Origin: JARRLC01 sp050290865
GTDB taxonomy: Bacteria; Pseudomonadota; Alphaproteobacteria; Rhizobiales; Rhodomicrobiaceae
DNA: 64,000 nucleotides
Direction of reading: 5' to 3'
NCBI GenBank assembly: GCA_050290865.1
Contig: JBNKIW010000007.1
Coordinates: 1-64,000, forward strand
Shown here: piece after piece, positions 57,180 through 64,000 of the stretch
Position numbering within the stretch: position 1 is the stretch's first letter
Layout of the letters: each line of letters starts with the position of its first letter
Notes under the pieces: model-generated
What the model was told of the DNA's origin: nothing
Database searches by the model: none
Seen by the model: the letters and a program-made list of their open reading frames with translations, nothing else
Translations under genes and position numbers: made by a program

Positions 57180-57513
57180 CGTCCCATTCAATGATGCGCC
57201 GTCAAGAGATGCTTTGGTAAATCACCGCGGCGTCATCCTCAAGAGATCGCGAAAGACTCGCCGCTTTGCCGGACAGTCTTTCCCACGGAAAGAAGCATCT
57301 CCAGCAGCCAGTCGGGCTTAATGGGCAGGCGGGCCGGATTGGGTGTAGAAACGTGGCGTTGATTCGCCCGGCTCGCTTCGGATGCCCCCACGCAGAATCA
57401 ACTGCTATCAGGCATGCGGACATGGTGGATTTTGCCGAGGGCCGCAGCCGAACGGCGCTACCCCGAGTGGCTCGGATCGAATTCGCGCGGACAGTATCGC
57501 CACGCCCTGCCTG
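57180..57513 (-). promoter_or_regulatory. Highly structured leader between rocD and semialdehyde dehydrogenase
   Basis: No gene is visible. Several perfect complementary segments occur at 57193-57301: a 9-base closing helix (57206-57214 with 57293-57301), a hairpin CTTTCC/GGAAAG (57278-57283 with 57287-57292), and an 8-base helix (57251-57258 with 57275-57282) that shares bases with the hairpin. A further helix pairs 57193-57201 with 57228-57237. Mutually exclusive helices suggest a riboswitch- or attenuator-like leader of the downstream gene, but none matches a class I know. Confidence 0.4.
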
Positions 57514-58758
57514 TCACGCCGCCTCGTGGGGGGCGCCAAGCACCGCGTCCAACTGCTCCAGCGCCCAGTCGATTTCGTCACGCGTTATGACCAGGGGGGG
57601 CGTAAAGCGGACTGTGTCCGTGTGTGTGTCCTTGCACAGCAGCCCGCGATCTCTCAGCGCCTCGCAGACGCCCCGCGCGCCGCCCGCCCACGCATGAAGC
57701 TCGATACCGATCATCAGACCCCGGCCCCGCACCTCGCGCACCTTCGGCCAGTTCATTGCCTTGAGCCGCGACAGCGCGTGGCCGCCGAGCGTAGCGGCGT
57801 TCTCGATCATGCCTTCCTCGACGAGCACCCTGAGAGCCATCCGCGCGACGGCGCAGGCTAGCGGATTGCCGCCGAACGTGCTGCCGTGTTCTCCAGGACG
57901 CAGCACGCCCAGCACCTCGGAATTCGACAGCACCGCCGACACCGGATAGAACCCGCCCGACAACGCCTTGCCGATCACCGTGAGGTCGGCCTCGACGCCT
58001 TCGTGCTCTTCGGCCAGGAGCTTGCCGGTCCGGCCCAGGCCCGTCTGGATCTCATCGAAAATGAGCGTCACCTTGGACCGCGTACAGATGTCGCGCACCT
58101 CGCGCAGATAGCCGTCCGGCGGGAAGACGACGCCCGCCTCCCCCTGGACCGGCTCGACGAGAAACCCGACCGTGTTCGGCGTAATCGCGGCTTCCAGCGC
58201 GGCGGCATTGCCGAACGGGATCACCTTGAAGCCGGGCGCAAACGGTCCGAAGCCGGTGCGCGCCGAGGCATCGGTGGAAAAACCGACGATGGTGATGGTG
58301 CGGCCATGGAAGTTGTTGGCGCAGACGATGATCTCGGCCTTGCCCGCGGGTACGTTCCGCACCTCGTAGCCCCATTTGCGCACAGTCTTGATGGCCGTCT
58401 CCACGGCTTCCGCGCCGCTGTTCATCGGCAGCACCCTGTGCGACCGGGTCAGCGCGCAGACTTCCTCGTAAAAAAGCGGCAGCTGGTCGTTGCGGAAAGC
58501 GCGCGATGTGAGCGCGAGCCGGCCGGCCTGATCGACCAGCGCCTTCAGGATGCGCGGATGGCAATGCCCCTGATTGACGGCCGAGTAACCCGCCAGGCAG
58601 TCCATGTAGCGTTTGCCAGCGGTATCCCAGACCCACACGCCCTGCCCGCGCGTCAGCGTGACGTCAAGCGGATGGTAGTTGTAGGCGCCGAATTCTTCTT
58701 CGAGCGCGCGGAAACCGGCGGCGGTCAGCGCGGCGTGACAAGATTTGCTTGCGAGCAT
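57514..58758 (-). CDS. rocD: Ornithine aminotransferase
   Basis: RocD converts ornithine and 2-oxoglutarate to glutamate-5-semialdehyde and glutamate with PLP. The 414-residue protein has the class III aminotransferase pattern: DCLAGYSAVNQGHCHPRI, NSGAEAVETAIK, NNFHGRTITIVGFSTD, IFDEIQTGLGRTG and the PLP lysine in GKALSGGFYPVSAVL. EHGSTFGGNPLA is also present. The start ATG 58758 has GGAG upstream and overlaps the end of the amidinohydrolase gene by 34 bases, so they are one operon. Confidence 0.92.
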   Translation of the reverse strand: MLASKSCHAALTAAGFRALEEEFGAYNYHPLDVTLTRGQGVWVWDTAGKRYMDCLAGYSAVNQGHCHPRILKALVDQAGRLALTSRAFRNDQLPLFYEEVCALTRSHRVLPMNSGAEAVETAIKTVRKWGYEVRNVPAGKAEIIVCANNFHGRTITIVGFSTDASARTGFGPFAPGFKVIPFGNAAALEAAITPNTVGFLVEPVQGEAGVVFPPDGYLREVRDICTRSKVTLIFDEIQTGLGRTGKLLAEEHEGVEADLTVIGKALSGGFYPVSAVLSNSEVLGVLRPGEHGSTFGGNPLACAVARMALRVLVEEGMIENAATLGGHALSRLKAMNWPKVREVRGRGLMIGIELHAWAGGARGVCEALRDRGLLCKDTHTDTVRFTPPLVITRDEIDWALEQLDAVLGAPHEAA

Positions 58759-59651
58759 GATGTGTCTCCTTCGCGGGCGGCCTCCGTTTTGGTGACGCTG
58801 ACCTGATCCAGGCGCAGCGTCATGCAGAACGCGCCCCCGCCCGAGAGCAGGAAGCTGGACAAATCGGCATCCCGGCATCGATAACCGCGCTCTTCAAGGA
58901 CGGCGCGCAGACGCGGCGGCGGCGGGGCCATGATGAGATCGCGCCCCACGGCGACGGCGTTGAGCGAGAAGGCGGCGGCTTCGTCAGGCGTCGCAGCGAT
59001 GCGCGCCTCGGCGGGCACGATCTCCTCGATAAGCCCCGCGGAGCGCGCGGCAAAGGCTTCACGGTAGTAGAGGATCTCGCCGCCCGGCAGCGGGCAGAAA
59101 CAGGTGTCGAGGTGGTAGTAATGCTCGGTGGCGAGCAGGAGCCCGGCGACCGGCTGGCGAAAGAAGTCCGTCACCTCCGAAAGCGCCCAGGCATCCGAAC
59201 GCGGGCCGAACCCCGCCCAGAACAGGCCGCGGCTGGCATCCCAGATGCAGTCGCCGGCGCCTTCCTGCGCCAGCCCCTCGGAAAGCTCGCCGATCTCGCC
59301 GACGATACCGCGCGCGGCAAGCCCTTCGAAAAAGCGCCGGAACGCCACCTCCTCACCGGTGCGCTGGCGATGGCGGAAGCGTGCGAGCAGCACCCGCCCG
59401 TCGAGTACGATGGCGGCATTGGCGGGAAACACCATGTCCGGCAGGCCCGGCTCGCCGGGAACGACCTCGACGGTCAGCCCGGCCTCTTCGAGCAGCGCGC
59501 GCAGGCTGTTCCACTGCGCGCGGGCGGTCGTCTTCAGGGCACCCGGATCGCACGCCCACGCCTCGGGCCGCATCCACGGATTGATGGTGTAGCTCACTTC
59601 GTAATGCTCGGGGCTCGTCATTGCGATACGGCCCACTTTCATCTCGGTCAT
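58725..59651 (-). CDS. Guanidino-group-modifying hydrolase (arginine dihydrolase- or DDAH-like)
   Basis: The 308-residue protein belongs to the amidinotransferase/pentein fold: VFPANAA with N78, GAGDCIWD (D134), EHYYHLDTCFCPLPGG with H180 and D182, and GGGAFCMTLRL with catalytic C276. It is often named DDAH, but the enzymes of the ArgZ/AgrE arginine-dihydrolase type share a similar Asn-His-Cys layout. Overlap with rocD suggests production of ornithine from arginine. The start is uncertain among ATG 59651, ATG 59642 and GTG 59660. It is divergent from an Lrp/AsnC regulator. Confidence 0.82.
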   Translation of the reverse strand: MTEMKVGRIAMTSPEHYEVSYTINPWMRPEAWACDPGALKTTARAQWNSLRALLEEAGLTVEVVPGEPGLPDMVFPANAAIVLDGRVLLARFRHRQRTGEEVAFRRFFEGLAARGIVGEIGELSEGLAQEGAGDCIWDASRGLFWAGFGPRSDAWALSEVTDFFRQPVAGLLLATEHYYHLDTCFCPLPGGEILYYREAFAARSAGLIEEIVPAEARIAATPDEAAAFSLNAVAVGRDLIMAPPPPRLRAVLEERGYRCRDADLSSFLLSGGGAFCMTLRLDQVSVTKTEAAREGDTSCSQANLVTPR

Positions 59652-59788
59652 GGTACTCACTCGCGCGCATTCTCTCCCACTCTCAGCATCGCGCCGGGGC
59701 GAGCGAATGAAAAGCGCACGAGTCGCTAGGAAAACGGCAGGATTTACGCATTATGCTATGAATAATTGGCGTTTTGACGGGTATTGCC

Positions 59789-60241
59789 ATGGACGACCTC
59801 GACCGCCGCCTCATCGGCCTTTTGCGGGACAATGCGCGCCTGCCCGTCGCCTCGCTGGCGCAGCATCTGGGCGTGTCGCGCGGCACGGTGCAGAACCGCA
59901 TCGACAAGCTGGTTGCGAGCGGGGAAATCCTTGGTTTCACGTTGCGGCTGAAATCCGAGGAAATGACCCACGGCGTACGCGCCATCACGCTCGTCAACGA
60001 GCAGGCGAAGAATGTGAGATCGGTCGTCCAGGCGCTGCGGCAGATTCCGGAAGCCCGCGCGATCCACACAACCAACGGCCGGTGGGATGTCATGGTTGAG
60101 ATGGCGGCCGACGATCTGGCGGCGCTCGATGCGGCCCTGTCGCGGGTGCGGCGGATCGACGGCGTGGTCGCCACCGAGACGCTGATCCTGCTCACTGGCT
60201 ACAAGACCGAGAGCCCGGAGCATTCCAGCAACGGTTCATAG
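59789..60241 (+). CDS. Lrp/AsnC-family transcriptional regulator
   Basis: The 150-residue protein has the Lrp helix-turn-helix (LDRRLIGLLRDNARLPVASLAQ, then LGVSRGTVQNRIDKLVASGEI) and a RAM ligand domain (RAIHTTNGRWDVMVEM, IDGVVATETLILLTGY). The ligand is presumably an amino acid. It is divergent from the amidinohydrolase-rocD operon across about 135 bases, so arginine or ornithine is the likely effector (inference). ATG 59789 is chosen; TTG 59774 is possible. Its end overlaps dusB convergently by 43 bases. Confidence 0.9.
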   Translation: MDDLDRRLIGLLRDNARLPVASLAQHLGVSRGTVQNRIDKLVASGEILGFTLRLKSEEMTHGVRAITLVNEQAKNVRSVVQALRQIPEARAIHTTNGRWDVMVEMAADDLAALDAALSRVRRIDGVVATETLILLTGYKTESPEHSSNGS

Positions 60242-61239
60242 AACTCACGGATCGTCCGCTCCGCCGTGGCGGCATCGCCGATGCTGTTGATCCGCCTGCG
60301 AAACTCCGCCGCGCCCGGCATGCCGTGGGAGTACCACCCCACATGTTTGCGTGCGATACGCAGGCCGGCATAGGCCCCGTAGGTTTCCAGCATGGCCTCG
60401 AAATGCTGCCGCAGCGTCTCATACCGAAGCTGCGCATTCGGCGTGTCGGGCGCGGTGCCGGTCCGCAGAAATTCCATGACCTGGGCGATGAACCACGGGC
60501 GGCCATAGGTGCCACGGCCGATCATCACGCCGTCGGCGCCCGACAGCGCCAGCGCGCGGCTCACATCCGCGAAATCGCGAATATCGCCGTTAACGACCAC
60601 GGGGATGGAAACGGCGTCCTTCACCTTGCGGACGAAAGCCCAGTCGGCGCTGCCGCGATAGAACTGCGCGCGCGTGCGGCCGTGCACCGTCACCATCTGG
60701 ATCCCGCACTCCTCGGCGATCTTCGCCAGCCTCGGCGCGTTGAGATTGTCCGCGTCCCAGCCCATGCGCATCTTGAGCGTCACCGGCAGGGACACCGCTT
60801 TGACCGTCGCCGACAGGATTTTCGCCGCATGAACCTCGTCGCGCATGAGATACGACCCGGCGCTACCGTTGACGATCTTCTTTGCCGGACAGCCGAAATT
60901 GATGTCGATGATGTCCGCGCCGAAATCCGCGTTCTGGCGGGCCGCCTCGGCCATGACCTCCGGCTCGCAGCCGGCAAGCTGGACGGCGAGAAGCCCTTCG
61001 TCCGCGCCCCTTTTCGCCATTCGCAGCGTCTTGGCGGAATCCCGGACCATCGCCTTGCTGGCGATCATTTCCGTCACCGTCAGCCCGGCGCCGAACTTCC
61101 TGACCATCAGCCGGAACGGCTTGTCCGTCACCCCGGCCATTGGCGCAAGAATGACGGGCGCGTCGAGCGCAACGCTGCCGATCCGGAGGGGCTTCAGCGG
61201 GATCGCGGGTTCCGTAATGGGTGTCGTGCCGTCCAACAT
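60199..61239 (-). CDS. dusB: tRNA-dihydrouridine synthase B
   Basis: DusB reduces uridines of tRNA D-loops to dihydrouridine with FMN. The 346-residue protein has ILAPMAGVTDKPFR, IIDINFGCPAKKIVN with catalytic C117, VTVHGRTRAQFYRG and GVMIGRGTYGRPWF, diagnostic of the family. ATG 61239 is chosen; a GTG at 61263 would add eight residues. In many alphaproteobacteria dusB is followed by ntrBC; here it is convergent with an lrp-type gene. Confidence 0.95.
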   Translation of the reverse strand: MLDGTTPITEPAIPLKPLRIGSVALDAPVILAPMAGVTDKPFRLMVRKFGAGLTVTEMIASKAMVRDSAKTLRMAKRGADEGLLAVQLAGCEPEVMAEAARQNADFGADIIDINFGCPAKKIVNGSAGSYLMRDEVHAAKILSATVKAVSLPVTLKMRMGWDADNLNAPRLAKIAEECGIQMVTVHGRTRAQFYRGSADWAFVRKVKDAVSIPVVVNGDIRDFADVSRALALSGADGVMIGRGTYGRPWFIAQVMEFLRTGTAPDTPNAQLRYETLRQHFEAMLETYGAYAGLRIARKHVGWYSHGMPGAAEFRRRINSIGDAATAERTIREFYEPLLECSGLSVL

Positions 61240-61281
61240 GGCGCCGAAACTACTACGCGGCACGCCGGAACGGTACCTATT

Positions 61282-64000
61282 TTACGGCGCGCCTGTCTCC
61301 TCCGGCGGCTTGATGCGGAACCACGCCACGTACAGCGCGGGAAGGAAGATGAGCGTCAAGAGCGTCGCCGCGAGCAGGCCGCCCATGATCGCATAGGCCA
61401 TCGGTCCCCAGAAGACCGTCGGCGCGATCGGGACCATGCCCAGGATCGCGGCCGCCGCCGTCAGCAGGATTGGCCGCATCCTGTGCACGGTCGCGCTCTT
61501 GACGGCCTCCCACGGATGCTCGCCATCGGCGATGTGCTGGTCGATCTGCACGATCAGGATCACCGAATTGCGGATCACCATGCCGATCAGCGCGATGACA
61601 CCGAGAATGGCGACGAACCCCATGGGCACGTTCATGGAAAGAAGCGCCGCCGCCACGCCGATCAGCGCCAGAGGCGCCGTCAGGAGCACCAGGAACATGC
61701 GCTGAAAGCTCATGAGCTGCACCATCAGAATGGTGATGATCAGGAGCGCCATGACCGGGAACACGGCGTAGATACTGCGTTCCGCCTTGCCGCTGTCCTC
61801 CACCGTGCCGCCGACCTCCACGCGGTATCCGGCGGGCAGCCTGGCCCGAAAGTCGTCCATCGCCGGTGTCAATTGCTTGACGACCGTCGCGGCCTGCATG
61901 CCGCCGGACAGCTCAGCCTGCACCGTGACCGTGGGTAAGCGCTCGCGCCGCCAGATCAGCGGCATTTCGAGGCCGTAGTCGAGTGTGGCGATCTGCGCCA
62001 GCGGGACATTGTCCCCGCCGGGCACGGCCAGCATCAGGCTGCGCAGCGTGTCCATCTTCGCCCGCTCGTCGGCGACGGCGCGCGCAACGACGTCGATCAG
62101 ATAGATGGAATCGCGAACCTGGGTGACGGTGGCGCCGGTCAGGACGGCGTTGATGGCCTTGGAGACCTGTTCCGAGCTCAGCCCGGCGGCGCGGGCCTGA
62201 TCCTGATCGACCTCCACCCTGATGACCTTGGACGGCTCGTTCCAGTCGTAATTGATGTTCCAGACGTAGGAGTTCTGGGCCATGAGCCGGGCGAAGGCAT
62301 GCGAAAACGCCCGCGCCTTCTCCGGATCGGGACCACTGACCCGGAATTTCAACGGCCAGCCGACTGGCGGTCCGAGTTCCAGCGGATTGACGCGCACCAT
62401 CACATTGTCAAAGCCCTTCGAGAACGCCTCTTCCAGCCGCTTCTTGACGCCGGAGCGTTCTTCGTAGCCCTTGGTGACGACGACGGCCTGAGCGAAGAAG
62501 TCGTTGCTCAGCTGCGCGTCGAGCGGCAGATAGAAACGGATGGCACCCTGGCCGACATAGAAACTCCAGCGCACGATATCCGGCTCTTCCTTGAAGATCT
62601 TTTCGGCGCGGGCCACGGCCTTTTCGGTGGCATAAATGGAGGCGCTTTGCGGCAGGGTCAGATCGACGAGCAGTTCGGGGCGGTCGGAGGCGGGGAAAAA
62701 CTGCTGCTGCACGAAGTTCATGCCGACGAGCGAGGCGATGAACATCCCGGTCACGACCGTGAGCACCGTGCCTTTCCAGCGCAAGGCGTGTTCGAGGACA
62801 CGCTCGAAGCGGCCGTAGAAGCCCGAGCCGCCATGCCCGCCGCCATGGCCTTCCATCTTGTCCGGCAGGATGAACACGCCCGTCAGCGGCGCGAAAAGCA
62901 CCGCGACGATCCAGGATACGACCAGCGCGACGGCGATCACCGCGAACAACGAGAAGCAATATTCGCCTGCGGAGCTCCTGGCAAAGCCCACGGGCACGAA
63001 ACCGGCGATGGTCACCAGCGTGCCGGTCAGCATTGGGAAGGCGGTCGAGGTGTAGGCGAAAGTCGCCGCTTTCACCTTGTCGAACCCCTCTTCCAGTTTG
63101 CTGATCATCATTTCCACGGCGATCATGGCGTCATCGACCAGGAGTCCGAGCGAGATGATGAGCGCGCCGAGCGAAATGCGCTGCAGCGAGATGGATAGCA
63201 TCTCCATCGCCACGAACGTCACCCCCAGCACCAGCGGAATGGCGACCGCCACCACCACGCCCGGCCGCAGGCCCAGCGCGAGGAAGCTTACCGCCAGGAC
63301 GATGATCACCGCCTCTTCCAGCGATTTCATGAATTCGGCCACCGACGCCTTCACCACCACCGGCTGATCCGCCACGAGCTGGAGATCAACGCCGACAGGC
63401 AGATTGCCCCTGGCCCGGTCGATGATCTTCCGTACGTCCTCGCCCAGCGCCAGCACGTCACCGCCAACGGTCATGGAGATCGCCACGCCGATGGCCTGAT
63501 GGCCGTTGAAACGGAAGATGGGCTGCGGCGGGTCGGCGTAGCCGCGCTTGATCTTCACGATGTCACCGAGACGGTAGAACTTGTCGCCCGAACGGATGTT
63601 GATCGCCTTCAGGCTCTTTTCCGAGACGAAGGCGCCGGACACGCGGATGGTGATACGCTCCGGGCCGGCATCGACCACGCCCGAGGGTGTGACGGCGTTC
63701 TGCTCCTGAAGCGTCTGCACCAGAGCGGAGACGTCTATCCCCAGCGCGGCCATTTGCAGGGTAGAGAATTCCAGGTAGATCTTCTCGTCCTGCGTGCCGA
63801 TCAACTCGATCTTCGCGACATTTGGCGCACGCAGCACGTCGGCGCGGACGGTCTCGGCGAAATCGCGCAGTTCGCGGAAGTCGAAGCCGTCGCCGGTCAG
63901 GGCGTAGATGATGGAATAGACATCGCCGAAATCATCGTTGAAATACGGCCCCTGCACGCCCTGCGGCAGTGTGGAGCGGATGTCGTTGATCTTGTTGCGG
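61282..64000 (-). CDS. RND efflux permease, 5' end beyond the window
   Basis: The visible 906 residues lack only the N-terminal membrane segment and the start, which lie beyond position 64000. The open frame begins RNKINDIRSTLPQGVQGPYF. Hallmarks are LGLLVDDAMIAVEMMISKLEEGF (TM4 Asp pair), FARSSAGEYCFSLFAVIAVAL, and MVIRNSVILIVQIDQHI near the end. It resembles AcrB-type pumps and is related to the permease at 6897-10058. It ends 43 bases before dusB. Its adaptor gene presumably lies outside the window. Confidence 0.93.
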   Translation of the reverse strand, partial: RNKINDIRSTLPQGVQGPYFNDDFGDVYSIIYALTGDGFDFRELRDFAETVRADVLRAPNVAKIELIGTQDEKIYLEFSTLQMAALGIDVSALVQTLQEQNAVTPSGVVDAGPERITIRVSGAFVSEKSLKAINIRSGDKFYRLGDIVKIKRGYADPPQPIFRFNGHQAIGVAISMTVGGDVLALGEDVRKIIDRARGNLPVGVDLQLVADQPVVVKASVAEFMKSLEEAVIIVLAVSFLALGLRPGVVVAVAIPLVLGVTFVAMEMLSISLQRISLGALIISLGLLVDDAMIAVEMMISKLEEGFDKVKAATFAYTSTAFPMLTGTLVTIAGFVPVGFARSSAGEYCFSLFAVIAVALVVSWIVAVLFAPLTGVFILPDKMEGHGGGHGGSGFYGRFERVLEHALRWKGTVLTVVTGMFIASLVGMNFVQQQFFPASDRPELLVDLTLPQSASIYATEKAVARAEKIFKEEPDIVRWSFYVGQGAIRFYLPLDAQLSNDFFAQAVVVTKGYEERSGVKKRLEEAFSKGFDNVMVRVNPLELGPPVGWPLKFRVSGPDPEKARAFSHAFARLMAQNSYVWNINYDWNEPSKVIRVEVDQDQARAAGLSSEQVSKAINAVLTGATVTQVRDSIYLIDVVARAVADERAKMDTLRSLMLAVPGGDNVPLAQIATLDYGLEMPLIWRRERLPTVTVQAELSGGMQAATVVKQLTPAMDDFRARLPAGYRVEVGGTVEDSGKAERSIYAVFPVMALLIITILMVQLMSFQRMFLVLLTAPLALIGVAAALLSMNVPMGFVAILGVIALIGMVIRNSVILIVQIDQHIADGEHPWEAVKSATVHRMRPILLTAAAAILGMVPIAPTVFWGPMAYAIMGGLLAATLLTLIFLPALYVAWFRIKPPEETGAP

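Overview
The window looks like chromosomal DNA of a high-GC alphaproteobacterium. Supporting genes are a MucR/Ros regulator, a phasin, hrcA next to grpE without dnaK, a periplasmic-glucan glucosyltransferase OpgH/MdoH, DUF502 and DUF1254 proteins, and the rpmH-rnpA-yidC block. Genus cannot be fixed from the sequence. Phasin implies polyhydroxyalkanoate storage. Catalase, glutathione reductase and SoxXA indicate respiratory, oxygen-exposed life, while a giant pyruvate:ferredoxin oxidoreductase beside an NfnAB-like fusion indicates low-potential electron traffic as well.

Layout. 1-5 kb: a truncated IS1380-type transposase, mucR, divergent katA, tRNA-Asp, then a gene-poor scar with a nested inverted repeat and a chimeric open frame joining a PAS domain to a MinD-like ATPase fragment. 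5-10 kb: a tetR-adaptor-RND pump operon closed by a strong terminator. 10-18 kb (minus): PFOR of 1664 aa overlapping an NfnB/NfnA-like fusion of 934 aa. 18-25 kb: two EamA exporters, a NYN-domain nuclease-like protein, and glyoxalase II divergent from a methyltransferase/MobA-like pair. 25-28 kb: rpmH-rnpA-yidC. 28-36 kb: small membrane proteins, a thioredoxin-fold protein, an ABC-2 exporter, DUF502 and a phosphatase. 36-43 kb: fabI, pdxH, hrcA, grpE, gor. 43-49 kb: a DUF4139 protein, class I fumarase, an IS remnant, and soxX-soxA with no soxYZ. 49-55 kb: a metallo-beta-lactamase-fold protein, opgH, an MDR dehydrogenase, phasin, DUF1254. 55-61 kb: an arginine/ornithine catabolic group (amidinohydrolase-like enzyme, ornithine aminotransferase, semialdehyde dehydrogenase) with a divergent Lrp/AsnC regulator, then dusB. 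61-64 kb: a second RND permease running off the window end.

How genes work together. PFOR and the NfnAB-like fusion overlap by ATGA and carry complementary redox centres. I infer a pyruvate-to-NAD(P)H conversion module using low-potential iron-sulfur clusters, and this is the most unusual system in the window. The TetR, lipoprotein adaptor and RND permease form one efflux operon. The amidinohydrolase-like gene overlaps rocD and faces an Lrp/AsnC gene, which suggests arginine to ornithine to glutamate semialdehyde. The leader between rocD and the aldehyde dehydrogenase can fold into several competing helices and may be a regulatory RNA.
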